42,679 bases of DNA from Caldilineaceae bacterium (GCA_019637645.1 JAHBVH010000073.1:1-42679), one strand, 5' to 3'. Positions 1 to 8,774 are shown, counted from the first letter of the stretch. Notes: a model not told the origin generated them from the sequence alone. Numbers and translations: made by a program.

Positions 1-152
1 GCTCATTAGCAATTAGCCATTGATTATTGACTATTAATTATTACTTACCGTTGCGGGACAGTGCCGGACTGGATTACGTTTCACGTATTCTTCACCGGGC
101 TTCCCCCTTTGTGTATCGTTGCATCCGGGCAACAATACACCTTCACCGTTAT
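1..152 (-). ncRNA. Cobalamin (B12) riboswitch, 3' end cut by window edge
   Basis: Read on the minus strand, this stretch carries the conserved B12-riboswitch core. A GGGAAGCCCGGTG segment lies at 94-106 and the B12 box (GGCACTGTCCCGCAACGG followed by TAAG) at 44-66. A peripheral hairpin with GTGTATTGTTGC/GCAACGATACAC arms precedes them at about 111-142. The usual AGCCAGGAGACCTGCC-like segment is not present; the last minus-strand bases before the edge are GAGC, which could be its first letters. Between box and edge is an AT-rich insert of about 40 nt. The RNA points leftward, so the controlled gene (typically B12 uptake or synthesis, or a B12-independent isozyme) is outside the window. Confidence 0.85.
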
Positions 153-251
153 TATTCAGTTATAGTGTATAGCTTATCATGGATAACATTCAGCGGTCAA
201 TTTTAGGCTAGGCAAAGAACCAACCAAGCAGAAGTAGGCGATAGACTTTGG

Positions 252-473
252 TTACCGCTGATAGAGCTGCCCACGAAAGGTTTTACCGCATTGGGCGCAA
301 CGCCCAATACGCCAAGGGTTGCCAGCCGCTTTATACCGAATGCCGCCCATCTCCCAGACAGAGGTTATATGGCCGCAGGGGCACTGCATTACCCAGGTGC
401 GCGATTCTGCTTCGATCGCGGCAGCCCAACGTTGGGGAAGTAAGGCGATGATCATTTTTTGTAAGCCATTCAT
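252..473 (-). CDS. Small zinc-ribbon-like protein, conserved hypothetical
   Basis: This is a 73-residue protein. It has an N-terminal helix and an ESRTW segment, then CPCGH (Cys31, Cys33), a GGIRYKAAGNP stretch and CAQCGK (Cys59, Cys62), giving four cysteines arranged as a possible zinc ribbon. The first pair is CxC rather than the usual CxxC. A Shine-Dalgarno-like GAAGG lies about 10 nt before the ATG. It follows the histidine kinase gene on the same strand after about 160 nt. The pattern resembles short uncharacterised proteins I have seen in several phyla, but I cannot give a function. Confidence 0.7.
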   Translation of the reverse strand: MNGLQKMIIALLPQRWAAAIEAESRTWVMQCPCGHITSVWEMGGIRYKAAGNPWRIGRCAQCGKTFRGQLYQR

Positions 474-635
474 TGTCTTTGCCTTCTTTCACACATAAGC
501 CGAACTGCCCTGGGCGACAAGTATCTATCCGCCCAGAGCAAGCACGCATTCGGCAATTATCGTCATCGCCGCGGACAAATCTGGCCGCGAACAGCCGAAG
601 AGTCTGCGGGCGCTTTGCGCTGTTAGTCCAGAGTT

Positions 636-3449
636 TTAACCCTGCTGCGGCATTTTTAGGGTGGGCGCTTGCGCTGATCGGCCAGCGGTGGCCGGATCGA
701 GGGTTGGCGGTTGGACAGGCAGGGACACCGTAAACGTAGTGCCGCATCCTACGGTGCTCTGGACGGTAATGGTTCCTTGGTGAAGCTCCACTAATTCTTT
801 CACAATGCTCAGGCCCAAACCGCTTCCTGGCACATCGACCAAGTCTTCCCGGCGTCCACGATATAAGCGTTCAAAGAGATGGGGCAGATCTTCGGCATGA
901 ATGCCCATCCCTGTATCTTCTACAGCGAAGTGAACTTGCGGCAACATTGGATTGGCATGGCTATAGACACGCACTTGTCCTGTGCCTGTATAGTTTAGTG
1001 CATTCACCACCAAATTGGTGATCACCTGGATCAGCTTGTTGGCATCCCCTAGGATAAGCGGCAGATTATCGGTCGCGTCGACAAAGAGGGTTAGCCCCAA
1101 ACTTTCGGCTTTGGCCTGATGGGCCGCCACGACAGAAGTTAATAGTTCATTGAGATTCACAGGAGTCAAGAGTAGCTCTTGTTGATGGTCGAGCCGCGCA
1201 AGATCAAGCACATCTTTGACCAAGGTTTCTAAACGATTGGCCTGTTCGCGGAGCAGCGCGACATAATGCGCCTGTTTTTCGGGTTTCCGCTCGAAAAGAT
1301 CCAAATAGAGCCCCATATTGGTGATCGGTGTACGCAATTCGTGAGTGACATCCGAAACAAATTTGGACTTGAGCCGGTCTAGCTCTTGCAGGCGCACATT
1401 CGCTTCCTGAAGTTCATGTGTACGTGCGGCTACTTCCTGCTCTAAATCGGCGGCATAGCGTGCGGTTCTTTCATGCAGGGCAGCGCGTTCGAGACCTGTC
1501 GCTGTCATATCCGCAATTGCACCAAGCAGCCGCACATCATTTTCACTCCAAGGTGAGTGCCGAGCGATCATAAGCAGGCCAATCGTCTGGCGTTGGGTGA
1601 GCAAAGGGACACAGCTCACGGCACAATATTCACCAAAGAGTTCGGGGCGGCCAACGAGGGGATCGGTCCAAATATTATCCGTTACATAGGGACAGCCTGT
1701 TCGATAGACTTGGGCACTAATCCCACGCCCTGGTGGCAGACGCAAATTTAGGTTTAATCGAAAGCGATTCTGTTCATAGCTCGCTTCGATCACCATCTCA
1801 TTGGTTACTGGATCTGGGGCAATATAAAAGACCATCTCTGCGTTTAGGCTTAGAGCCACTTGCTGCAAAATAATTGACAACATGGCATCGCGTTCACTGG
1901 TCGCCCGTAAGGCAGTGGCGATTGCCAAGAGCGCCTCTTGTTCACGCATTTGTTGTTTACGCTGTGTAATGTCCTCTAACATCACAAGCAAGTGAGTGAC
2001 TTGGCCTTGGCTGTCAGTGATCGGCGCAATCATGCCATATTCCCAATAGGGCTGGCCAGCTTTGGTGATGATCTGTAATTCACCCGACCATTCATCACCG
2101 CTCTGTAAGACTTGTTGTAACTGCTGACGAAAGGTCGAAGGTGGCTGGCTTGGGAGTAACAAAGCAGGCTGAGAATCTTGCACATCGGCGAGGGCAAAAC
2201 CCGTCATTTGGGTGTACTTCGGGTTAATATATTCGATTAGACCGGCTGTCGTTGTGACAAGAATGGCAATCGGACTTTGCTCGACTGCCTGCAATAGAAT
2301 GGTCAGTTGGGCCTCGACCTGCTGTCGATTGTGGATCTGCGCTTGTCTATCCTGACTTGTCAGGCGCAAGACATCGGCTTGATGATTCATCTGCGAAAAC
2401 GCCGCGTTCGCTTGGACAAAGAGCTGTTGATTATCATAAAGAGTCACCAACTGACGCAGCAAGATCAAGGCAATAATGAGCGCCATAGACCAAGGGAGCA
2501 TATCGGCTGTTGCCCAAGAAGCTGTATCTAAGTTCATAAAAAGATAAGCGAGCAGAATGCAGAGGTAGGGTAAATAGACTAAATACGCATTATAACAAGG
2601 GGCTTTTCTACTAGGAGCAGCGATAGGAGCAGCGATAGGAGACAAGTGTTTTGTGCAGGCAGCTTGCCAGAAGCCAGCAATGCCATAGAACAAGGAAGCT
2701 ACCACCCAACCAATGTCCAGCCAAGCCGCTCTCTGATATTCTTCCATCAGCACTTGATGGGCATAGACAGTGTCGGCGACAAGCGCAATCCCCAAGGCCA
2801 GGGCCAAAAGCAATAGCGGGCCGGTGTGCAATTGACCAGCCTGATAATAGAGTAAGAAGATCAGCGAAGCGCACAGCAGGATATCGCCGATTGGTGCAGC
2901 AAACAAGACAAGTTGCAGAGATAAGGGTTGCTCCTCCGCAATCGCGATTGTCGGCCCGATGGCATAGGCCCAGAGCATCGATAGGGCTATCGTAAAAATG
3001 ATTGTCATATCGAGCAAGGTCAGGAGCCGTTCACGCATCGTGAGGCGATATGTTGGCATAAGCAAGATGCCAGCAACGGAAAAGGGATACGCGGTTAAAT
3101 AGGCAACATTGGCCCACGATGGAAAAGAGACATGCCCGTCTTGTAATTCTATGATGGCCCAGATCACATTGCCAATACCAAGGGCCAAGGACGCCAATGC
3201 TAGCATCGTCCAAGCCAAGCCCCCACGACGTGAAAAGCGAGCCGCTTGATGCGCAGCCAATAAAAGCCCAAAACATGCCCATAGGTTCCATAAGGGGTAG
3301 GTGATATCAATCCAGAACACTTTATGCTGTTGTTGCGTAATGAATTGCACTATGAACAGGTTCGCCAATAGAAGCAACAAGGCAAACCCAATCGACCCAC
3401 GAAGTAACCAGTCTAGTCGATTATACCCCTGGATTATGGTATATTTCAT
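636..3449 (-). CDS. Membrane sensor histidine kinase (multi-TM, PAS, GAF, HisKA, HATPase)
   Basis: This is an autophosphorylating sensor kinase of about 937 residues. The N-terminal 330 residues hold roughly nine to ten hydrophobic segments. A PAS domain (about 386-498, ending in DITQRK) and a GAF domain (about 505-658) follow, then a short coiled coil. HisKA carries the H-box HELRTPITN with His703. The ATPase domain has the N-box NLVVNALNYTG, G1 DTGMGI and G2 GSGLGLSIV. All key residues are present, so it should be active. The reading frame extends upstream to 3500; I chose the ATG at 3449 because the longer starts lack a ribosome site, though its own is weak. No response regulator is adjacent, so it is an orphan kinase here. 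The ligand sensed by the membrane part is unknown. Confidence 0.93.
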   Translation of the reverse strand: MKYTIIQGYNRLDWLLRGSIGFALLLLLANLFIVQFITQQQHKVFWIDITYPLWNLWACFGLLLAAHQAARFSRRGGLAWTMLALASLALGIGNVIWAIIELQDGHVSFPSWANVAYLTAYPFSVAGILLMPTYRLTMRERLLTLLDMTIIFTIALSMLWAYAIGPTIAIAEEQPLSLQLVLFAAPIGDILLCASLIFLLYYQAGQLHTGPLLLLALALGIALVADTVYAHQVLMEEYQRAAWLDIGWVVASLFYGIAGFWQAACTKHLSPIAAPIAAPSRKAPCYNAYLVYLPYLCILLAYLFMNLDTASWATADMLPWSMALIIALILLRQLVTLYDNQQLFVQANAAFSQMNHQADVLRLTSQDRQAQIHNRQQVEAQLTILLQAVEQSPIAILVTTTAGLIEYINPKYTQMTGFALADVQDSQPALLLPSQPPSTFRQQLQQVLQSGDEWSGELQIITKAGQPYWEYGMIAPITDSQGQVTHLLVMLEDITQRKQQMREQEALLAIATALRATSERDAMLSIILQQVALSLNAEMVFYIAPDPVTNEMVIEASYEQNRFRLNLNLRLPPGRGISAQVYRTGCPYVTDNIWTDPLVGRPELFGEYCAVSCVPLLTQRQTIGLLMIARHSPWSENDVRLLGAIADMTATGLERAALHERTARYAADLEQEVAARTHELQEANVRLQELDRLKSKFVSDVTHELRTPITNMGLYLDLFERKPEKQAHYVALLREQANRLETLVKDVLDLARLDHQQELLLTPVNLNELLTSVVAAHQAKAESLGLTLFVDATDNLPLILGDANKLIQVITNLVVNALNYTGTGQVRVYSHANPMLPQVHFAVEDTGMGIHAEDLPHLFERLYRGRREDLVDVPGSGLGLSIVKELVELHQGTITVQSTVGCGTTFTVSLPVQPPTLDPATAGRSAQAPTLKMPQQG

Positions 3450-3734
3450 AAGCCTATTCCACTCTAGCCAATTCATGCATGAGTAGTTGTCATATTGCAC
3501 AGCGTGGCACTGAATCTCCCTTGTACAAACCTTGGGGGGCAGCCATCAGTTACCTTTACGCTACAATACAGGAGCAGTCAGCTTTATCCGCCTATATCTA
3601 TATAGCCAAGCAAAAGAGTACCTTTTGAAAAGCAGGTTTTTCAGTAAGCAAAGTTAATTAATGTGTAAAGTATACTTGAATTTATATTATATCTCCAATA
3701 AATGACTTTATGTTATACAAGGCAATCGCGCCCT

Positions 3735-3965
3735 TCGCCACCGCAGCCCCAGGCTGAAGCCCTGGAGCTGATGAAGATTACCCATTACATTCGGTAAAGC
3801 AGCGCTGATTTCAATCAGCGCCTGCTCGGTCAAGCGGCGCGAAAGCGCACGAGTGCGCTCTACCGCTTTCATTGCTTACCCTTCATCAGGCTGCGCGGCT
3901 TTACCGCAACATTTGCTTGCCCTTCAGCAATGGGCTTACACCGGCGTTGTTCGATTGATGACCGT
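3735..3965. other. Structured GC-rich intergenic block without a gene
   Basis: The gap 3450-4142 has no convincing reading frame. Its left part is AT-rich, probably the kinase promoter side. This block is GC-rich and full of short hairpins: GCGCTGATT/AATCAGCGC at 3802-3821 and AGCGCAC/GTGCGCT near 3850-3866. Two imperfect direct copies of a CATTGCTTACCCTTCA-like stretch lie near 3868 and 3910. It could be a decayed repeat or an untranslated RNA; nothing decides between them. Confidence 0.4.
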
Positions 3966-4069
3966 CTTTTGGTGAAGAAAGCTTCACGTGAGCAAAGGGA
4001 GTGACAAAAAGGTTACAGTGTAGACGGGTGCGAAGGGAAACCGAAGGGGTACCAAGGTAAGACTTAGCA

Positions 4070-4109
4070 CGCTAGAGCTGACACTTTGCAAAACTTGTCA
4101 GCTCTAGCG
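4070..4109. repeat. Dispersed palindrome copy 1
   Basis: The 14-bp arms CGCTAGAGCTGACA and TGTCAGCTCTAGCG are perfect complements around a short centre that is itself partly symmetric. It lies 34 bp beyond the stop codon of the MinD-like gene and could double as its terminator, although no T-run follows. It belongs to the window-wide family with a TGACA/TGTCA core. Confidence 0.75.
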
Positions 4110-4142
4110 TTGGGTAACGGCCCATTACAGGGCACAGGAAGA

Positions 4143-4898
4143 TTACGCCAGAAGTCTGGCGGCAATTTGTTGGTATAACGCCGTCAGCGGATGTGCTGGA
4201 TAGTGGAGCACAAAAACACCACCACTAGCCAGCGTCATCATTTCATCAGCATGAGGTAAGACAGCCGCAACTTCACAATGGTAGGTTTGTTCGACCTGCA
4301 CCTTGATGGCAGCCACATCAAAGGCTGGCGGCGTTTTATTGACGACCAGCAGCATATGCGGTACATCCAACGAGCGGGCAACTGCCACTGTCACGCCAGT
4401 ACCTTCATAGTCCTGTTGATCAGGCCGCATGAGGATGAGCAAGGCATGGGAAATAGCCAACGAAAAGAGTGTCTCTTCATTTAAACCTGGATGGGTGTCG
4501 ATCAACAAAAGATCAAGGGTCAATTCCGCAATCAGCTTGCGAAATCCTTCCGTCAGTAGACCTACGTCGTAGCCATCCCGGAGCACGCTGACAATTTCAT
4601 CGGTATGAATACTGGAAGGAATGAGAAAAAGCTTACCTGTAGCCGCTTCCCCGAGTAGTGCCGTCACATCATGAGCGGTTTGTTCAATTTGACAACGCCC
4701 CCACAGATAATCATTTAAGGAATAGTCGATCGAACTGCCAGCCACACCAAAGAGCACATGAATCCCTGGCGATTGGATATCGGTATCGATCACGCCAACG
4801 CGGAGCCCCTGGGCCGCCAACAAAGTAGCTAGGTTGGCAACTGCATTCGATTTGCCTGTACCACCACGGAAGGAATGCACTGAAATGATCTTAGCCAT
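4143..4898 (-). CDS. MinD/ParA-family P-loop ATPase
   Basis: This 251-residue protein has the deviant Walker A FRGGTGKSN near the N terminus, the A' segment VIDTDIQSPG and the switch LLLIDTHPG. It belongs to the ParA/MinD ATPases that position or partition cellular structures. The signature lysine that opens KGGxGK in typical members is arginine here. The ATG at 4898 is preceded by GAGGAG, which decides it over the longer frame reaching 4919. It lies 105 bp downstream of the cyclic-nucleotide-binding gene on the same strand and probably shares its transcript. The C-terminal amphipathic membrane helix of true MinD is not evident. The cargo is unknown; this is more likely a regulatory MinD-like protein than the cell-division MinD. 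Confidence 0.88.
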   Translation of the reverse strand: MAKIISVHSFRGGTGKSNAVANLATLLAAQGLRVGVIDTDIQSPGIHVLFGVAGSSIDYSLNDYLWGRCQIEQTAHDVTALLGEAATGKLFLIPSSIHTDEIVSVLRDGYDVGLLTEGFRKLIAELTLDLLLIDTHPGLNEETLFSLAISHALLILMRPDQQDYEGTGVTVAVARSLDVPHMLLVVNKTPPAFDVAAIKVQVEQTYHCEVAAVLPHADEMMTLASGGVFVLHYPAHPLTALYQQIAARLLA

Positions 4899-5003
4899 GA
4901 AAAACTCCTCGTTAGGCAACGCGTTATAGGCTGGAAAGTCTTCTTAGCCCGGCCAGAGGGAATGCGCCATCGGCACCCATGCGGATGCCTCTTTCAACAG
5001 GTG

Positions 5004-5753
5004 CTACTCTTCTTCTCTACTGCGCAACTGTTTGCGCAGTTGTGTTGCTTTGCCGCGCAACTGCTGAAAATAGTCGCTACCCGTAATCTGGTTGACTTGC
5101 TGACTTTGGCGCACCTGATCCACCTCAATGCGTAACTCTTGTACTTGCTGTTGTAACCGCTGTTCGCGGGCATAGATCTCGCGGATCATCTGCTGAAAGA
5201 CACGGGCCAAGTTGCCGAGCGCATCGGTGCGTTGGGTGACCTCTTCCACCTGTGCAGGGTCATAGTGTCCCGCTTCGACCGCCCCCGCAGCAGCCGTCAG
5301 GCGTTCCACCTGCTGTAGGTAATGATAGTCCTCGACCATGCTGGTGGTGCGGTCGCGCAAACGCCGGCAGAGAATCTGAATAATACCAGTCGCAACTTCC
5401 GTGCGTGTCGCAAGAAGACGATAAAGGGCCGCTCGCTCAATCCGCAGAACGCTTGTCGCCTCTATCGTCGTTACCGAAGCGCTTCGTGGTTCTGGATCGA
5501 GTACCGCCATTTCACCAAAGACCTGCTGTGGCTCCATGATCGTGAGCGTACGTCCGCCACTATGAACCCGCACACGCCCCGCCAGAAGAATATACATCGC
5601 ATCGCCATAGTCGCCCAAGGCAAAGATGGTGGCGTCGGCAGCGAAGGCAACCTCTTCTACCAGCGCCGCTAAGTCGGTCAACGTTGTTAGGGGCGTGGTT
5701 GCAAACAGCTCGACACCGTGCAAAATATTAATTTTTTCTGTTATAGACAACAT
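5004..5753 (-). CDS. Cyclic nucleotide-binding domain protein with C-terminal coiled coil
   Basis: This 249-residue cytosolic protein has a Crp-like cyclic nucleotide-binding fold over the first 130 residues: GDAMYILLAGRV, FGEMAVLDPEPRSASV for the phosphate-binding cassette, and a closing helix. About 110 residues of charged, Gln-rich helix follow, predicted coiled coil. No helix-turn-helix is present, so it is not a Crp-type transcription factor. The ATG at 5753 has GTGAGGA as ribosome site; the GTG 15 nt upstream is that site rather than the start. Together with the downstream MinD-like ATPase it looks like a two-gene signalling unit in which ligand binding could be relayed through the coiled coil. 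That link is inference from adjacency. Confidence 0.87.
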   Translation of the reverse strand: MLSITEKINILHGVELFATTPLTTLTDLAALVEEVAFAADATIFALGDYGDAMYILLAGRVRVHSGGRTLTIMEPQQVFGEMAVLDPEPRSASVTTIEATSVLRIERAALYRLLATRTEVATGIIQILCRRLRDRTTSMVEDYHYLQQVERLTAAAGAVEAGHYDPAQVEEVTQRTDALGNLARVFQQMIREIYAREQRLQQQVQELRIEVDQVRQSQQVNQITGSDYFQQLRGKATQLRKQLRSREEE

Positions 5754-5830
5754 TGGCTGAGTCCTCACCCCAAAATGGCCCTTTCAAATTGCAACTAACC
5801 ATGGGCTAGGGCGTAATTCTGCAGTAGATC

Positions 5831-5859
5831 AGTGTAGCATAGGCTAAAGGAGTCAGCAA
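5831..5859 (-). promoter_or_regulatory. Candidate sigma-70-type promoter for the cNMP-MinD pair
   Basis: On the minus strand TTGCTG and TACACT are separated by exactly 17 nt, about 75 nt upstream of the ATG at 5753. The -10 matches four of six consensus bases and the -35 about four. Read by eye only. Confidence 0.5.
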
Positions 5860-5895
5860 GGTGTACAGATGACAAGGAGAATTTCCACGGAGTGC

Positions 5896-5958
5896 GCACC
5901 GCCCTGAAGGGACGGTGCTAGGGAGCAACGCCCGCTCAAGCGGGCTTGAGCCTGCGTT
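5896..5958. terminator. Two adjacent hairpins downstream of the anti-sigma gene
   Basis: The first hairpin pairs GCACCG with CGGTGC (5896-5918). The second pairs AACGCCCGCTCAAG with CTTGAGCCTGCGTT (5927-5958, 12 of 14 positions). Both lie in the gap between the anti-sigma stop and the cNMP promoter, so they are placed to end the sigma/anti-sigma transcript. No long T-run follows, so a repeat-derived structure is equally possible. Confidence 0.45.
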
Positions 5959-6003
5959 GTTTAGTAACCTTATCCGATACCAGCAGATCAGGAACAGCTA
6001 CAC

Positions 6004-6954
6004 CTACGTTTTAACCCCGGTTATCACAATATCACCAGTGGGGGCAGGGCTCCCACTAGCAGGCTCGATGCTGATTCCGATCATGCTGTAGGCCAGTGCA
6101 TTCGCAGGTAGTGTTACCTGCAACCGGTTTATGGCGGCGGACTGGATGCTCAGCAAACCAGCAGGCGCTGGTGCACCTTCGGCAGGGATTAGCCAGAGCT
6201 GATAGGTCTGTTCCGCGGGCAAAGGGGGTAAACCATGTAAGACGACTAAGGCACGCTCATCGCTCTGATAGAAGACGCCACCCGCATTCGGCGCATTGTC
6301 CGTCCCCGTCAACGGCACGACTTGGGCTGGATTGGAAAAGAAGGCGAGTTGTGCCTGATCTTGCTGCAACTGTTCTTCCATGGTCTGGATCTGTTGGTAC
6401 AACTGGTTGATCGCACCATCTCGATTAGCCAGTTCAGCCTGTAGCTGGCCCACTTGACGCTGGGTCCCGATATCGATCCAAATGATAAAGAGAGCCGCCA
6501 CGGCCATGACCGCCGCAGCCGCCCAACCAAAGTGATAACGCCGCGGTGCAGGACGCACTGGCAAAGACGGCCGGATCGCTGGGCGACGCCCTACCGTGGG
6601 CAGCGGCGGTTGGGCGCGGCTAGCCAGCAAAGGGTTGCGCGGGGTATCCGCAACGCTAGCCGATGTGCGGGGAGACGGCATCGCCTGAGTTACGGACGTA
6701 GAAGGTGGCAATACAGTCGCCTCGGGACGCACTTGGGCCATCAAATTCAATTTGAGTTGGGGCGAAAGTGGTGCCGACGGCGCGCCATAGGCTAGTTGTG
6801 AAGTAGCTAGATCCAACCGTTCGACACGCGCCAACAACGCGCGCTGTTGCTCCAAATAGTCATCCACCGCCAACATTTCTTCTGGTTCTAACGCGCCGAG
6901 TGTATACGCCGGCAATAATTCAACGACCTGTTCATAAGTCAATACAGTACTCAT
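6004..6954 (-). CDS. Anti-sigma factor, RskA-like, single membrane span
   Basis: This 316-residue protein opens with a short helical ELLPAYTLGALEPEE segment typical of the sigma-binding anti-sigma domain, but lacks the zinc-binding His/Cys residues of ZAS proteins. A Pro-rich linker, a membrane span at about 143-162, a coiled coil at about 166-200 and an extracytoplasmic RskA-type domain follow (LPPLPAEQTYQLWLIP). Its start overlaps the stop of the ECF sigma gene in an ATGA arrangement, the classic mark of translational coupling between a sigma factor and its inhibitor. It should hold the sigma factor at the membrane until an extracytoplasmic signal triggers release or proteolysis. The signal is unknown. 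Confidence 0.9.
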   Translation of the reverse strand: MSTVLTYEQVVELLPAYTLGALEPEEMLAVDDYLEQQRALLARVERLDLATSQLAYGAPSAPLSPQLKLNLMAQVRPEATVLPPSTSVTQAMPSPRTSASVADTPRNPLLASRAQPPLPTVGRRPAIRPSLPVRPAPRRYHFGWAAAAVMAVAALFIIWIDIGTQRQVGQLQAELANRDGAINQLYQQIQTMEEQLQQDQAQLAFFSNPAQVVPLTGTDNAPNAGGVFYQSDERALVVLHGLPPLPAEQTYQLWLIPAEGAPAPAGLLSIQSAAINRLQVTLPANALAYSMIGISIEPASGSPAPTGDIVITGVKT

Positions 6955-7538
6955 TGATCACCTCGGCCTAAGCCGGTAGACGCCAAGAGCCGCTCCAACT
7001 TTTCGACGCCGAGCCGAATGCGACTTTTGATTGTGCCGATTGGCAGCGCTAAATGCTCGGCAATCTCACTTTGCGTCATGCCTTCAAAATACGCTAATTC
7101 CAGAATAACCCGTTGCTCCTCGGGAATCGCCGCTAGTGATTGGCGCACCTGTTGTTGCTGCCAGCGTTGCTCCACAGTGGTTTCCACAGAAGGCACTTGG
7201 GCATAGCGATCCATCAGCGGTGCCTGTTCTTCGGGTTCCCACGTCAATGTCTGTGGACGAGCACTATGCTGGCGCAGGCGATCCAGCGCGCGGTTGCGGG
7301 CAATCCGATAGAGCCAGGCGGCCCCTGCTCCTGTGCCGCGAAAGTCGCCCGCTTTCTGCCATACTTGCCAAAAAGATTCCTGGACCAATTCTTCCGCGGT
7401 GCGCGGCTCTCGCACAATGCGCAGGATCAGATTGTAGATCACGGGTGCATGGCGCTCGTAGAGCGTCTCGAAAGCCTCGACATCGCGCCCAGCGACCAAC
7501 TGCAATAATTGTTCATCTGACAGCTTTGTTAGATTCAC
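6951..7538 (-). CDS. ECF RNA polymerase sigma factor (SigK-like)
   Basis: This 195-residue ECF sigma factor has region 2 from about 20 to 90 (IVREPRTAEELVQESFWQVW, then WLYRIARNRALDRLR). Region 4 is C-terminal (IPEEQRVILELAYFEGMTQSEIA, then LPIGTIKSRIRLG). The start is GTG, with only a weak GGAA upstream. It is transcribed first and overlaps its anti-sigma partner by four bases. The pairing with an RskA-type inhibitor places it near the SigK/ECF19-like group, which often controls envelope or oxidative-stress genes; the regulon here is unknown. A promoter with a flanking inverted repeat lies just upstream, compatible with autoregulation. Confidence 0.92.
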   Translation of the reverse strand: MNLTKLSDEQLLQLVAGRDVEAFETLYERHAPVIYNLILRIVREPRTAEELVQESFWQVWQKAGDFRGTGAGAAWLYRIARNRALDRLRQHSARPQTLTWEPEEQAPLMDRYAQVPSVETTVEQRWQQQQVRQSLAAIPEEQRVILELAYFEGMTQSEIAEHLALPIGTIKSRIRLGVEKLERLLASTGLGRGDQ

Positions 7539-7553
7539 GCTTGGGTTCCGTTA

Positions 7554-7612
7554 TGACAGAAAGAGCAGCAGTTCATGCAGAGCAGATTACCAAGAACCCT
7601 ACTTTCTGTCAA
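7554..7612 (-). promoter_or_regulatory. Candidate ECF-operon promoter flanked by 10-bp inverted repeat
   Basis: On the minus strand TTGACA (7607-7612) and TAATCT (7584-7589) are spaced by 17 nt. TGACAGAAAG at 7554-7563 and CTTTCTGTCA at 7602-7611 form a perfect 10-bp inverted repeat; one arm overlaps the -35 and the other falls in the leader near +15. The arrangement suggests an operator or looped repressor site. The -10 is a weak match. Confidence 0.5.
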
Positions 7613-7821
7613 AACAGTTATGCACTGCCCGGATCACCTTGCCCTAGCCGCCCATGACCCCAACCGGAAAAGCATGCCTGCCACTTAGCTTGACGTATTA
7701 CGCTAGGTTTTAGATCACGAGCAATAAAGCTGCATCAGAGCCTTGACCGCGTCTTTCGCTGGCGATTGGGGGGATCACAGCGCCAGCCTGATGACAAGGT
7801 TTTTCCACACCCATTACCGGT

Positions 7822-8694
7822 CTAGCGGATCGCAATGAGCACGACGCCAAGCGTAATCATCACCGCGGCGGTAATGCGTAGATGGCGAGCCGGTTCCTTG
7901 AAGAGGAGGGCACCCGCCACGGTGCCAATCACAATGCTAAATTGACGCATGGCAACAATCGTGCTGGCTTGGGTATTAATTTGGTAGGCCCACAGGATCA
8001 ACCAATAGGAAGTAAAGACCCCAATGGCGGCGACCGTTGACCAACGCCAATCCTTGCGCAGTTGTTCAAGCCCAGTGGGCAACCCCTGCCAACGCAGTAC
8101 ACACCAGAGCAGTACAAAAGTGAATGCAGACTCATACACATAGTAGCGCCCAGCCGTTAGCGCACCGGGGGTCATCGACTCGGCGGCAACCTTATCGACG
8201 GCTGAATAGCCAACGGTGCCGAGCGCGGCGAGCAAGACCCAAAACATGACACGTGTCCGGTAGACCTGCCAGTGGAGGTGCCGCAATGACGTATGGGGAA
8301 TGAGCAAACAGCCGATTGAAACAAAACCCATGCCCAGCCAAGCTTGTGGCGTTGGTTGATTGCCGCGGATCACATCAAAGAGCGCAATAAAGAGAACGGG
8401 CAAGGCGCGCACAATCGGATAGACCAGGGTAAACTCCCCCGATTCATACCCACGTAGAAGCCCCAAATAGTAAAAGCCTTGAAAGATACTCGTGAGAAAG
8501 AGGAGAAACCAGACCCACAGTGAAAAATGCTCACCCTGCCATTCCAGCCACAAAGCTGGTCCTAGGCCGAACAGGGCAATGAGCAGGGGAACGCGTAACA
8601 ACATTTGGTTGGCCCCACGCGAGCGAACTACCAAGTTCCAACTAGCATGAATCAAGGCAGAGGTTAAGACCAGAATCAGGGAAAAGAGCGCCAT
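7822..8694 (-). CDS. EamA/DMT-family membrane transporter
   Basis: This 290-residue protein consists of about ten hydrophobic segments in two homologous halves, the layout of the drug/metabolite transporter superfamily (RhaT/EamA type). The second half ends VAGALLFKEPARHLRITAAVMITLGV, with the characteristic KEP turn. The first half contains the paired YPIVRALPVLFIALFD segment. Such proteins move amino acids, sugars or other small metabolites across the inner membrane; the substrate cannot be read from sequence. I take the ATG at 8694 over a TTG one codon earlier. It follows yaeQ by about 80 bp on the same strand and may be co-transcribed with it. Confidence 0.88.
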   Translation of the reverse strand: MALFSLILVLTSALIHASWNLVVRSRGANQMLLRVPLLIALFGLGPALWLEWQGEHFSLWVWFLLFLTSIFQGFYYLGLLRGYESGEFTLVYPIVRALPVLFIALFDVIRGNQPTPQAWLGMGFVSIGCLLIPHTSLRHLHWQVYRTRVMFWVLLAALGTVGYSAVDKVAAESMTPGALTAGRYYVYESAFTFVLLWCVLRWQGLPTGLEQLRKDWRWSTVAAIGVFTSYWLILWAYQINTQASTIVAMRQFSIVIGTVAGALLFKEPARHLRITAAVMITLGVVLIAIR

Positions 8695-8736
8695 CAAGCC
8701 GATCGATTTCTAGGAAGATTCCCAAAGGATGGATAT

Positions 8737-8770
8737 GCGGCCAAGCCGCCAGCCTTCATGCGTGAAGGCT
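8737..8770. other. Paired hairpins between yaeQ and the transporter
   Basis: GCGGC/GCCGC (8737-8749) and AGCCTTCA/TGAAGGCT (8751-8770) form two back-to-back hairpins just after the yaeQ stop. There is no T-run, so they may be an mRNA processing or stability element rather than a terminator. Confidence 0.4.
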
Positions 8771-8774
8771 AGGG

